DNA of 6,488 nt from an uncultured Selenomonadaceae bacterium. GTDB taxonomy: Bacteria; Bacillota; Negativicutes; Selenomonadales; Selenomonadaceae. A model generated the notes under the pieces. That model did not search any database and had not been told where the DNA came from. It saw only the letters and a list, made by a program, of their open reading frames with translations. This document shows, in pieces, positions 1-6,456 of this stretch (position 1 is the first letter of the stretch; each line of letters begins with the position of its first letter). Both the position numbers and the translations under genes were made by a program. The stretch spans positions 1 through 6,488 of the forward strand of contig CAJORE010000005.1 in NCBI GenBank assembly GCA_905236595.1, in the 5' to 3' direction.

Positions 1-980
1 GCCATATAGTCGATGCCCGACAAAATGCCCGCATAGCGGACGACGCAGGCATCAAGCCAACCCGTGCGGCGCGGCCGCTTCGTAACCGTGCCGTATTCGT
101 GGCCGTTTTCACGCAACTTGTCGCCCACGGCATTTAATTGTTCCGTGGGGAAGGGACCTTCGCCGACGCGGGTGCAGTACGCCTTCACCACGCCCACCAC
201 TTTGTCGATTTTGCGCGGCGCAACGCCGGCTCCCACCGTTACGCCGCCCGACACGGGATGCGACGCCGTGACGAAGGGATAAGTCCCGTAATCAATATCG
301 AGCATGGTCGCTTGGGCGCCCTCGAACAATACTTTTTTCCCGGCGGCAATTTCGTCGTTTACCAAAGTTATCGTGTCGCAGACATAGGGTGCGATTTTCT
401 CGGCATACGCCGTATACTCGGCAAAGATTTCGTCAAAGGACAGGGGCGCATGGTCATACAGCTTCGCAAGTTCGGCGTTTTTCCGCGCCAAATTGCTTTT
501 TAATTTGGCGGCAAAAGTTTCCTTGTCCAACAAATCGCAAACGCGGATGCCGATGCGATCGTCGCGATCCATATAACAAGGACCGATGCCGCGTTTGGTG
601 GTGCCGATTTTGTCCTGCCCCTTTTGCTCTTCCTCCATGCCGTCCATCAAGCGATGATACGGCATGACGACGTGCGCCCGGTCGGACACGAAAACCAGCG
701 GCTCTTTGTTGCTCCGCTCCTTTAAGCTTTTCAACTCGTCAAGCATCACTTGCGGGTCGAAGGCAACGCCGTTGGCGATGATATTCTTCGTGTCCTTGCC
801 CAAAATGCCCGACGGCAAAAGGCGCAGTTTGTATTCAACGCCATCCACCGCCACGGTATGCCCCGCATTGCTGCCGCCCTGATAACGGACAACCGTATCG
901 GCGCGACTTGCCAAAAAATCGACGATTTTGCCTTTACCTTCGTCGCCCCATTGCGTTCCCGTAACAACCGCCGTTGCCAT
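1..980 (-). CDS. purA: Adenylosuccinate synthetase, 3' part missing
   Basis: Catalyses GTP-dependent joining of IMP and aspartate to adenylosuccinate, the first committed step to AMP, in the cytoplasm. I translated the minus strand from the ATG at 980-978. Visible are the N-terminal GTP/IMP signature QWGDEGKGK (residues 10-18, with catalytic Asp13), GHT at 40-42 (His41), GIGPCYMDRDDR at 131-142, the IMP-site stretch VLFEGAQATMLDID (217-230), RVGEGPFPTE (271-280) and KRPRRTGWLD (301-310). About 326 of the usual roughly 430 codons are present; the C-terminus lies beyond base 1. The start is set by GGGGGGA (994-988), 7 nt upstream. It follows purB by 15 nt, so the two are almost certainly co-transcribed and perhaps translationally coupled. 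One oddity is Arg at residue 139, where the family signature normally has Lys. Identification is secure. Confidence 0.97.
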   Translation of the reverse strand, partial: MATAVVTGTQWGDEGKGKIVDFLASRADTVVRYQGGSNAGHTVAVDGVEYKLRLLPSGILGKDTKNIIANGVAFDPQVMLDELKSLKERSNKEPLVFVSDRAHVVMPYHRLMDGMEEEQKGQDKIGTTKRGIGPCYMDRDDRIGIRVCDLLDKETFAAKLKSNLARKNAELAKLYDHAPLSFDEIFAEYTAYAEKIAPYVCDTITLVNDEIAAGKKVLFEGAQATMLDIDYGTYPFVTASHPVSGGVTVGAGVAPRKIDKVVGVVKAYCTRVGEGPFPTEQLNAVGDKLRENGHEYGTVTKRPRRTGWLDACVVRYAGILSGIDYM

Positions 981-995
981 TGGTAAATCCCCCCG

Positions 996-2288
996 TCAAA
1001 TGCCGAAGCGCTCCAATATCATATCCACGTTGCGCAAAAAATGTTTGTAGTTAAAACATTCGTCGATTTCTTCATCCGTCAAGTACTTCTTGATGTCGGG
1101 ATCGCGTTTTATGTTCGCGCAAAAATCCTCGCCTTGAAGCCAGCGTTTCATGGCGTTTCTTTGCACCCATTTGTATGCGTCCTCGCGCAACACGCCCTTT
1201 TCGACCACGGCCAGCATGAGCCGCTGGCTATAGATAAGCCCGCCGGTCCGTTCCATGTTGTGGAGCATGGCCTCCGGGTACACGAGGAGTTTATCGACGA
1301 TATTCGTCAGTTTCCGCGTGCAGTAATCGACGTTAATCGTACTGTCCGGCAAAATGACGCGCTCAACGGAGGAATGGGAAATATCCCGTTCGTGCCACAA
1401 AGTTATATCTTCCAACGCCGCCAATGCATTGCCGCGCACCAATCGTGCCATTCCTGCCACGCGCTCGCAGTTTATGGGGTTGCGCTTATGGGGCATGGCG
1501 GAAGATCCTTTCTGCCCCGGAGAGAAAAATTCCTCGGCTTCGCGAATGTCCGTGCGTTGCAGGTTGCGAATCTCCGTGGCAATTTTTTCCAAGGTGCTTG
1601 CCACAATGGCGAGGGTCGTCATGTATTCGGCGTGACGGTCCCTTTGAATGACCTGGGTTGCCAACGGTACGGGGGTAAGCCCCAGCTTTTGGCAAACCAT
1701 TGCTTCAATTCGCGGGTCGATGTTGGAATATGTTCCCACCGCGCCGGAAAGTTTTCCGACGGCCACGATTTTTTTGGCGTGTTCCACCCGCTCGATGTCG
1801 CGGTCAATTTCCGCGCTCCACAGGGCAAGCTTTAAGCCGAAAGTCATAGGCTCGGCATGGATTCCGTGGGTCCTGCCTATGCAGGGAGTGTGGCGAAATT
1901 CGGCGGCGCGGCGGAGCAATACTTCGCGGAACTTTCGCAAATCGTCGAGGATAATGTCCGCGCTTTCTTTCATCATCAAGCAGATGGCGGTGTCTTTTAC
2001 GTCGCTTGAAGTAAGACCCTTGTGAATGTACTTTGAATCGTCGCCCACGTTCTCGGCGACGTTCGTCAGGAAAGCAATGATGTCGTGATGCGTTACCGCT
2101 TCGATTTCGCCGATACGCTTTACGTCAAATTTTGCTTTGGCGCGAATGTTTTTGGCGGCTTCGGCGGGAATTTCCCCCAGTTCGGCCATGGCGTCGCAAG
2201 CGGCCATTTCTACGTTGAGTATGGTCTGCCATTCGTTCTCCAATGACCATAAATGTCCCATCTCGGGAAGGGTATAGCGCTCAATCAT
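996..2288 (-). CDS. purB: Adenylosuccinate lyase
   Basis: Cleaves adenylosuccinate to AMP plus fumarate, and SAICAR to AICAR plus fumarate, so it serves both the AMP branch and the main purine pathway. The protein has 430 residues, the usual length of the Bacillus-type enzyme. Family landmarks are THHD at 66-69 (His68), GLTSSDVKDTA at 91-101, GRTHG at 138-142 (His141, the general acid/base region) and the fumarase/aspartase superfamily signature GSSAMPHKRNP at 261-271 with the mobile-loop catalytic Ser262. Positions match the Bacillus numbering. I chose the ATG at 2288-2286 because AGAGGA (2300-2295) lies 6 nt upstream and the protein then begins MIERYTLPEM, as is typical. An in-frame ATG 16 codons earlier (2336) has no ribosome site. 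It lies 57 nt after the small secreted-protein gene and 15 nt before purA. Confidence 0.97.
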   Translation of the reverse strand: MIERYTLPEMGHLWSLENEWQTILNVEMAACDAMAELGEIPAEAAKNIRAKAKFDVKRIGEIEAVTHHDIIAFLTNVAENVGDDSKYIHKGLTSSDVKDTAICLMMKESADIILDDLRKFREVLLRRAAEFRHTPCIGRTHGIHAEPMTFGLKLALWSAEIDRDIERVEHAKKIVAVGKLSGAVGTYSNIDPRIEAMVCQKLGLTPVPLATQVIQRDRHAEYMTTLAIVASTLEKIATEIRNLQRTDIREAEEFFSPGQKGSSAMPHKRNPINCERVAGMARLVRGNALAALEDITLWHERDISHSSVERVILPDSTINVDYCTRKLTNIVDKLLVYPEAMLHNMERTGGLIYSQRLMLAVVEKGVLREDAYKWVQRNAMKRWLQGEDFCANIKRDPDIKKYLTDEEIDECFNYKHFLRNVDMILERFGI

Positions 2289-2345
2289 GGTTTGTCCTCT
2301 CTTTCGGAACCGTTTAGCGACTCCTTCGGCAAACATTGCAAAAAA

Positions 2346-2792
2346 TTATTCGTCAGCCGTTTCATTATCCGACGGTTCGTCTATCTCGCGCACATAAGGC
2401 GGCACTTTTGTTCCGCCAATGGTGAACAGATAATCGACAACGGCATTAAAGGGCGAGGCGGGCCCGTAAAATCGCGGTGCTTCTCCCGTATCCTTACTTT
2501 CTAAAATTTCTTTCGTATCGTATTTAATGACCTGTGATGCGTAAATGCGATAGGTATGTTTCAAGCGGTTGAACTGCATGGCGTAAACATACATCCGGTT
2601 CGCGTCCGCTTTTTTTACGGCAATTCGCGCATCGGCCAAGGAGTATGCTTCGTATGCCACGGAATTCACATCCACATAATAGCCGGTGGTGCCGACGGCT
2701 TCGACAAAGCGCATATCCTCCGCCGCCGAAACGGTGCCGGACATATTCAGCATTGCCAAAAAAAAAGTCAGTAGTTTTGCCCAAAATCTCAT
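2346..2792 (-). CDS. Small secreted protein, surface-adhesin-E-like
   Basis: 148 residues beginning MRFWAK, with a clear signal peptide: positive start, hydrophobic core at residues 7-21 and a probable cut after VSA (21-23). The mature part is about 125 residues with no cysteine, so it is not a lipoprotein and has no disulphides. After the signal come EAVGTTGYYVDVNSVAYE, an Ile/Val strand (DARIAVKKAD), a Tyr-rich stretch, a lysine/tyrosine strand (SQVIKYDTKEILESKDTGE), the motif FYGPASPFNAVVDYLF and an acidic tail. The 'YYVD..S' start and the late 'P.S' motif recall the surface-adhesin protein E family of small exported proteins; this is my recollection of the pattern and is not certain. The function is unknown, probably periplasmic or surface. 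The start at 2792 has AAAGGA (2808-2803) 10 nt upstream. A longer reading from 2885 would run through a terminator and lose the signal peptide. It is the first gene after the promoter at 2832-2860. Confidence 0.8.
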   Translation of the reverse strand: MRFWAKLLTFFLAMLNMSGTVSAAEDMRFVEAVGTTGYYVDVNSVAYEAYSLADARIAVKKADANRMYVYAMQFNRLKHTYRIYASQVIKYDTKEILESKDTGEAPRFYGPASPFNAVVDYLFTIGGTKVPPYVREIDEPSDNETADE

Positions 2793-2794
2793 AA

Positions 2795-2831
2795 ACAATA
2801 AATCCTTTCGTTCAGCAAAACAACGGCACAA
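2795..2831 (-). other. Short 5' leader of the secreted-protein gene
   Basis: With the -10 box ending at 2832, transcription should start near 2825, giving a leader of about 33 nt before the ATG at 2792. It holds only the AAAGGA ribosome site (2808-2803). It is too short for a purine riboswitch or attenuator, so the downstream purine genes show no RNA-level control here. The start point is inferred. Confidence 0.5.
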
Positions 2832-2860
2832 ATTATAACAAAAAAATCCCCGTGCGTCAA
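2832..2860 (-). promoter_or_regulatory. Strong housekeeping promoter, extended -10
   Basis: On the minus strand TTGACG (2860-2855) is followed by exactly 17 nt and then TATAAT (2837-2832), with TG at 2840-2839 forming an extended -10 (TGTTATAAT). Five of six -35 bases and all six -10 bases match the sigma-70/sigma-A consensus. It points at the secreted-protein gene and probably also serves purB-purA, because the later gaps (57 and 15 nt) show no terminator or better promoter. The -35 lies in the ptsI terminator hairpin. Confidence 0.8.
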
Positions 2861-2874
2861 GGACACACGGGGAT
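2841..2874 (-). terminator. Intrinsic terminator of ptsH-ptsI
   Basis: A perfect 9-bp stem pairs 2846-2854 (ATCCCCGTG on the plus strand) with 2866-2874 (CACGGGGAT). One mismatch and two further pairs follow, giving a small loop at 2858-2862. On the minus strand the stem is followed by six T residues (plus-strand A at 2846-2841), as in a rho-independent terminator. It begins 17 nt after the ptsI stop codon. The other strand has only a mixed AT tail, so it acts mainly on leftward transcription. Confidence 0.9.
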
Positions 2875-2891
2875 ATAAAAAGCATACAAGG

Positions 2892-4601
2892 TCAAATTAG
2901 CTTGTTAAGTTGCGCTTTTACGTCGTCGCCATCCTCTAAGCCCATAATGACCTCGAGAATTTCTTCGGCGCGTTTGCTGGTTATGGCGCGGAGTTTTTCC
3001 TTTACGCGGGGAATGGAAGGAGCGCTCATCGAAAGCTCGTTGATGCCCATTGCCATCAAAATGACCGCCGCATACGGATCGCTGGCCATCTCGCCGCACA
3101 TACCCGCCCAAATGCCGTTTTCGCGGGCGGATTTAATCGTGAGCTGGATAAGGCGCAACACCGCCGGGTTAAAGTGATTGTAAAGGTAGGAAATGTTCGC
3201 GTTGCCGCGATCGACGGCCAAGGTGTATTGCACCAAGTCGTTGGTGCCGATGCTGAAGAAATCGACGTATTTCGCCAACACGGGCGTCATAACCGCCGCC
3301 GCCGGAGTCTCGACCATGATGCCGATTTGGACGTTGTCGCTGTAGGCTTTGCCTTCATGCGCCAGCTCGACTTTGGCCTCTTCGACGAGTTTCTTGACCG
3401 CCAAAATTTCCGCAACGTTGATGACCATCGGCACCATAATCGCCGCTTTGCCGAAAACGCCGGCGCGCAAAATGGCTTTCAACTGCGGCATGAAGAGTTC
3501 GTGGCGCTTTAAGCTGATACGAACGGCGCGGAAGCCCAAGAAGGGATTTTCCTCGGGCGGAATTTGCAAATAGGGCAACGGCTTGTCGCCGCCGATGTCC
3601 ATGGTGCGGATAACGCACAAGTTGCCGTTGCATTTTTCGACGGCTTCTTTGTAAGCCTTGAACTGTTCGTCTTCCGTCGGAATATCCTGCTTGCCCATAA
3701 AGACAAACTCGGAGCGGAACAGGCCGACGCCTTCGGCCCCGTATTTGTTGGCGTTGTCAACATCGTCCGGACTGCCGATATTGGCCATAAGCTGCACTTT
3801 CACGCCGTCTTGCGTAACGGTGGGAAGCTTGGCAAGTTCTTCGTAATACGCTTTGAGTTCGGCCTGCTTTTTGATGCGTTCGGCATAACCGGCACGATCC
3901 TCGTCGGAGGGACGAATGACGATGTCGCCTTTTTCGCCGTCCAAGATAACCGCGTCGCCGTCGGCAATTTTTTCGATGGCGCTGCCGACACCGACCACCG
4001 TCGGAATGGCGCGAGCCTTGGCAATAATGACCGCGTGAGCCGTAGTGGAACCGGCGCCCAAAATCACACCGGCAATTTTATCGCTGGGCAGACCGGCGAT
4101 AACGGAAGGCTCGATTTCCTGGCCGCACAAAATAACCGCACCGTCGCCGATTTCCGGTTCTTTTACGCCCAAGAGGTATTTGGCGATGCGCTTGCCGACG
4201 TCCCGCAAGTCAACGGCGCGGGCGGCAAAATACTCGTTGTCCATCGCCTCGAATTGCTTGGCTTGATCTTCCGCCGCCGCCAAAACGGCTTTGGGGGCGT
4301 TATGTAATTCGTCAAGTTGCGTGTTGATGTTTTCGGCAAGCATGGGGTCTTGCACCATCATGCGATGGGCTTCCATGATGGCAGCTTGCTCGGCGCCGCC
4401 GTCGGCTTGCAATTTTTCGATGTTGCTCTGCAAAATCTCGGCCACTTTATCAAGCGCGTCCGTAGCCTTTTTCTTTTCGGCGTCCAAGTCCCCGTCCGGC
4501 TGATAGGCCATCAAATAGCCGTCGAGGTTCTGACCGGCCAGCATAATCTTGCCGATGGCAATGCCGGCGATTACGCCCTTTCCTTTTACTATCTCAGCCA
4601 T
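2892..4601 (-). CDS. ptsI: PTS Enzyme I (PEP-protein phosphotransferase)
   Basis: Takes phosphate from phosphoenolpyruvate and passes it to HPr, starting the phosphorelay for PTS sugar uptake; cytoplasmic and dimeric in the family. It has 569 residues, a typical length. Order: N-terminal HPr-binding helical region (about 20-145), swivelling phospho-histidine domain with His189, then the PEP-binding barrel (about 260-569). Barrel landmarks fall in E. coli register: Arg296 in GLFRSEF, Arg332 in IRTMDIGGDK, Glu431 in GIMVETPAA, the second PEP-utiliser signature SIGTNDLVQYTLAVDR (450-465) and catalytic Cys502 in AGMCGEMASD. The phospho-His motif reads GSTTAHAVIIAKA (184-196), where GGRTSH..IMARS is usual, so several conserved positions differ. 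The start has TAGGAG (4613-4608) 6 nt upstream, directly after the ptsH stop. Being the second gene of ptsH-ptsI and keeping all barrel residues supports true Enzyme I over PEP synthase or pyruvate phosphate dikinase. Confidence 0.96.
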   Translation of the reverse strand: MAEIVKGKGVIAGIAIGKIMLAGQNLDGYLMAYQPDGDLDAEKKKATDALDKVAEILQSNIEKLQADGGAEQAAIMEAHRMMVQDPMLAENINTQLDELHNAPKAVLAAAEDQAKQFEAMDNEYFAARAVDLRDVGKRIAKYLLGVKEPEIGDGAVILCGQEIEPSVIAGLPSDKIAGVILGAGSTTAHAVIIAKARAIPTVVGVGSAIEKIADGDAVILDGEKGDIVIRPSDEDRAGYAERIKKQAELKAYYEELAKLPTVTQDGVKVQLMANIGSPDDVDNANKYGAEGVGLFRSEFVFMGKQDIPTEDEQFKAYKEAVEKCNGNLCVIRTMDIGGDKPLPYLQIPPEENPFLGFRAVRISLKRHELFMPQLKAILRAGVFGKAAIMVPMVINVAEILAVKKLVEEAKVELAHEGKAYSDNVQIGIMVETPAAAVMTPVLAKYVDFFSIGTNDLVQYTLAVDRGNANISYLYNHFNPAVLRLIQLTIKSARENGIWAGMCGEMASDPYAAVILMAMGINELSMSAPSIPRVKEKLRAITSKRAEEILEVIMGLEDGDDVKAQLNKLI

Positions 4602-4613
4602 GCCGTTCTCCTA

Positions 4614-4880
4614 TTATTCTTCGCCGAACTTGCTTTCGACCAAATCCTGCAAAGCTTTTACCGCATCGCCTTCGTCCGGGCCGTCGGCGATTATGGTAAT
4701 CTCCGTGCCTTTCACAAGCCCCATGGACATAATCATCAAGATGCTCTTGGCGTCGACGGTCTTGCCTTTGGCCTTAATCTGGACTTTGGATTTGAACTTG
4801 CTGGCCGTCTGCACAAAAATCGATGCGGGACGGGCGTGAATACCCGTTTTGTTCTCGATGGTCATGGTTGCTTCAGTCAT
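4614..4880 (-). CDS. ptsH: Phosphocarrier protein HPr
   Basis: Small phosphocarrier that accepts phosphate from Enzyme I on His15 and hands it to sugar-specific EIIA domains. It has 88 residues, the standard length. The active-site motif TGIHARPAS spans 12-20 with His15 and Arg17. The regulatory site is AKSILMIMSMG (44-54) with Ser46, the residue phosphorylated by HPr kinase in Firmicutes; this suggests HPr(Ser-P)/CcpA-type catabolite control, although neither partner gene is in the window. I placed the start at the ATG 4880-4878, where GGGGAG (4893-4888) is 7 nt upstream and His15/Ser46 numbering is exact; a start at 4895 would add five residues and bury the ribosome site. Its stop is 12 nt before ptsI, so the two form one operon ending at the terminator at 2846-2874. 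Confidence 0.97.
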   Translation of the reverse strand: MTEATMTIENKTGIHARPASIFVQTASKFKSKVQIKAKGKTVDAKSILMIMSMGLVKGTEITIIADGPDEGDAVKALQDLVESKFGEE

Positions 4881-5116
4881 TTGGTATCTCCCCATTCTAA
4901 AAATATTTGAAATTGTTGGAAAATTCTTTGTTGAGTTTTCTATTCGCCGCCGAAAAAATTTTTCCTGCCCAAGTTGCGTGTTTTTTTTCGTTGCGGTTGT
5001 TTTTTTGCAAATTGCCGTCCGTTGGTATATAATATTTGCTCACGGGGAAGGAAGAGACGAAAACCGAACTGCCTTTGCCGAATTGTTGTGGGGAGATTAA
5101 CGGGGGAGGTTTTTGC
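4881..5116. other. Divergent intergenic region, ptsH / GGDEF gene
   Basis: 236 bp separating two head-to-head genes. It is unusually rich in homopolymer tracts: A6T5 at 4953-4963, T8 at 4981-4988 and T7 at 5000-5006. On the plus strand it holds a promoter at 5005-5033. For ptsH I found no convincing promoter: TAGAAT just before the ribosome site would leave no leader, and TATTAT (minus strand, 5034-5029) lacks a -35. I saw no cre-like catabolite box or riboswitch. Confidence 0.6.
5005..5033 (+). promoter_or_regulatory. Promoter of the PAS-GGDEF gene
   Basis: TTGCAA (5005-5010), a 17-nt spacer and a perfect TATAAT (5028-5033) predict a start near 5040 and a leader of about 77 nt. The -35 matches four of six consensus positions. 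The T tracts at 4981-4988 and 5000-5006 lie just upstream and within its edge, where an AT-rich UP-like element would be expected. Confidence 0.65.
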
Positions 5117-6403
5117 ATGTATCACTATTTTACGACTTTGGCGCTGGTCGGCTTGCCGCAGGAATGTGCCGAGGCGATAAAGGATATGCCGCCCCTGTCC
5201 GGGTTCACCCGCGAAACAAATTCGTACCGTTTGCTTGCCGATGTGCCGAAAGCTGATCGCCGCAAAGTAAACATGATTTTGTTGAGCGACGATACGCCGT
5301 GGACGGCCAAGGAAGTTGAGACGCGGCGCCAAGAGGGCTTTTACATTATGCTGTGTACCCAAAAAGCCCACGAAATTCCCGCCGGCGTACTTGATTTGTT
5401 TTTGGAAATTTGGCCGTTGCCTTTGACGCCGGAACTTGCCTGTCACGGTTTTCGCCGTATGCAAAGACGCGTCAAGGCGGACAAGGATGCATGGCTTACG
5501 GCGAATTGCCTTGACATTATCTGCGAAACGTTGCCGGATATGGTTTGGTTCAAGGATATGCCCGGCTGTCACCTGAAGGTGAACGAACCTTTTTGCGCGG
5601 CGGTGGGCAAAACCAAAGAAGATGTGACCGGAAAATTTCATTCATATATATGGGGCGCTTTGGATGACGATGTGGAACACGGCGAGCGCGTTTGCCATGA
5701 TTCGGAAATGAAGGTGGCCGCCGCCGGACACACTTGCCTTTTTAATGAAGAAGTTATGCACGCCAAGCGCGGCCTTTGTCAGCTCAAAGTCTACAAAACG
5801 CCGGTCTACGACGAGAACCATGAAGTTATCGGGACAATCGGCATTGCTCGCGACATCACCCGCGAAAAGGAATCGCAGGAAAAGATTTTGAACATGGCGC
5901 GTACCGATGCGTTGACGGGGTTAAGCAACCGCCGCTACTTTTACGAGTACGTCGAAACCCACCGGGGCAAAAATCCGCTTACCGTTTGTTATATTGACCT
6001 TGACCACTTCAAAAAATTGAACGATACCCACGGCCATCAATCGGGGGATGCCGCTCTGCTCAGTGTTTCGGAACTTTTGAAAATAACTTTTCCCCATGAT
6101 TTTGTCACCCGCTTGGGGGGCGACGAATTTGTGGTGGCGCTGTTCAACGAAGCGGATCGGCAGGGCGTTACGGAGCGCCTCGGCATTTTGCAAAAAATGG
6201 CGCAGGATTTTTTCACGATGAGTCCTTCGCTGTCCATGCTCACCATGAGCATCGGGTTCGCTGTGGATCCGACCGGCACCATGCCGCTTGATACGCTCAT
6301 TCAACAAGCCGATGACGCTCTTTACGTCAGCAAGGAAATGGAGCGGGGCACTTGTCATTTTTACGGTGACATAAAGCATCTGGTCGCCAATCGCAACAAG
6401 TAA
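5117..6403 (+). CDS. PAS-GGDEF diguanylate cyclase, pseudo-receiver N-terminus
   Basis: Probably converts two GTP to cyclic di-GMP in response to a signal sensed by its PAS domain. 428 residues, no signal peptide or membrane segment, so cytoplasmic. Residues 1-120 look like a degenerate receiver: a strand MILLSDD (53-59), a strand YIMLCT (76-81) and a W-P (99-100) where receivers have Lys-Pro; the acidic pocket near the N-terminus is missing. PAS covers about 131-250 (ICETLPDMVWFKD at its start; IGTIGIARDITREKE at its end). The GGDEF domain runs 262-420 with DALTGLSNRR (264-273), DLDHFKKLNDTHGHQSGD (294-311) and an intact GGDEF (334-338), so it should be active. The inhibitory I-site position reads FPHD (325-328), lacking the Arg of RxxD. 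Start ATG 5117 has GGGGGAGG (5102-5109) 7 nt upstream; a TTG at 5036 in frame lacks such a site. The signal and targets are unknown. Confidence 0.9.
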   Translation: MYHYFTTLALVGLPQECAEAIKDMPPLSGFTRETNSYRLLADVPKADRRKVNMILLSDDTPWTAKEVETRRQEGFYIMLCTQKAHEIPAGVLDLFLEIWPLPLTPELACHGFRRMQRRVKADKDAWLTANCLDIICETLPDMVWFKDMPGCHLKVNEPFCAAVGKTKEDVTGKFHSYIWGALDDDVEHGERVCHDSEMKVAAAGHTCLFNEEVMHAKRGLCQLKVYKTPVYDENHEVIGTIGIARDITREKESQEKILNMARTDALTGLSNRRYFYEYVETHRGKNPLTVCYIDLDHFKKLNDTHGHQSGDAALLSVSELLKITFPHDFVTRLGGDEFVVALFNEADRQGVTERLGILQKMAQDFFTMSPSLSMLTMSIGFAVDPTGTMPLDTLIQQADDALYVSKEMERGTCHFYGDIKHLVANRNK

Positions 6404-6436
6404 TTAAGGAAATACTGCATAATTCGTCCGCACCCT

Positions 6437-6456
6437 TGCCGGGTCTTTTTCCGGCA
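6437..6456 (+). terminator. Weak hairpin after the GGDEF gene
   Basis: TGCCGG (6437-6442) pairs with CCGGCA (6451-6456) around the loop GTCTTTTT, starting 33 nt after the stop codon. The T run is in the loop and not after the stem on either strand, so it is not a classical intrinsic terminator. It may be a weak terminator or part of a repeat that continues past the window edge. Confidence 0.3.

Noticed and set aside
1041..1835. 264-codon open frame on the plus strand opposite purB
   Set aside because: The reverse of a well-supported purB, with no family motifs and no start signal.
2289..2336. Upstream ATG extending PurB by 16 residues
   Set aside because: No ribosome site precedes it, and the known PurB N-terminus corresponds to MIERYTLPEM at 2288.
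2793..2885. Longer start for the secreted protein
   Set aside because: It would translate through the ptsI terminator and the promoter, begins upstream of the predicted transcript start and hides the signal peptide.
3564..4307. 247-codon open frame on the plus strand opposite ptsI
   Set aside because: It lies wholly inside ptsI, whose motifs are clear; the translation has no recognisable domain and no ribosome site. It is an antisense shadow of a GC-biased gene.
4891..4897. TAGAAT as -10 box for ptsH
   Set aside because: Transcription would begin within the ribosome site, leaving no usable leader.
5036..5116. TTG start extending the GGDEF protein by 27 residues
   Set aside because: It falls at about the predicted transcription start and has no ribosome site, while ATG 5117 has a strong one at 7 nt.
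4940..5641. 233-codon open frame on the minus strand across the intergenic region and the GGDEF gene
   Set aside because: It overlaps the N-terminal and PAS coding region and the promoter of a gene with strong start signals; its basic, low-complexity translation looks like a shadow.
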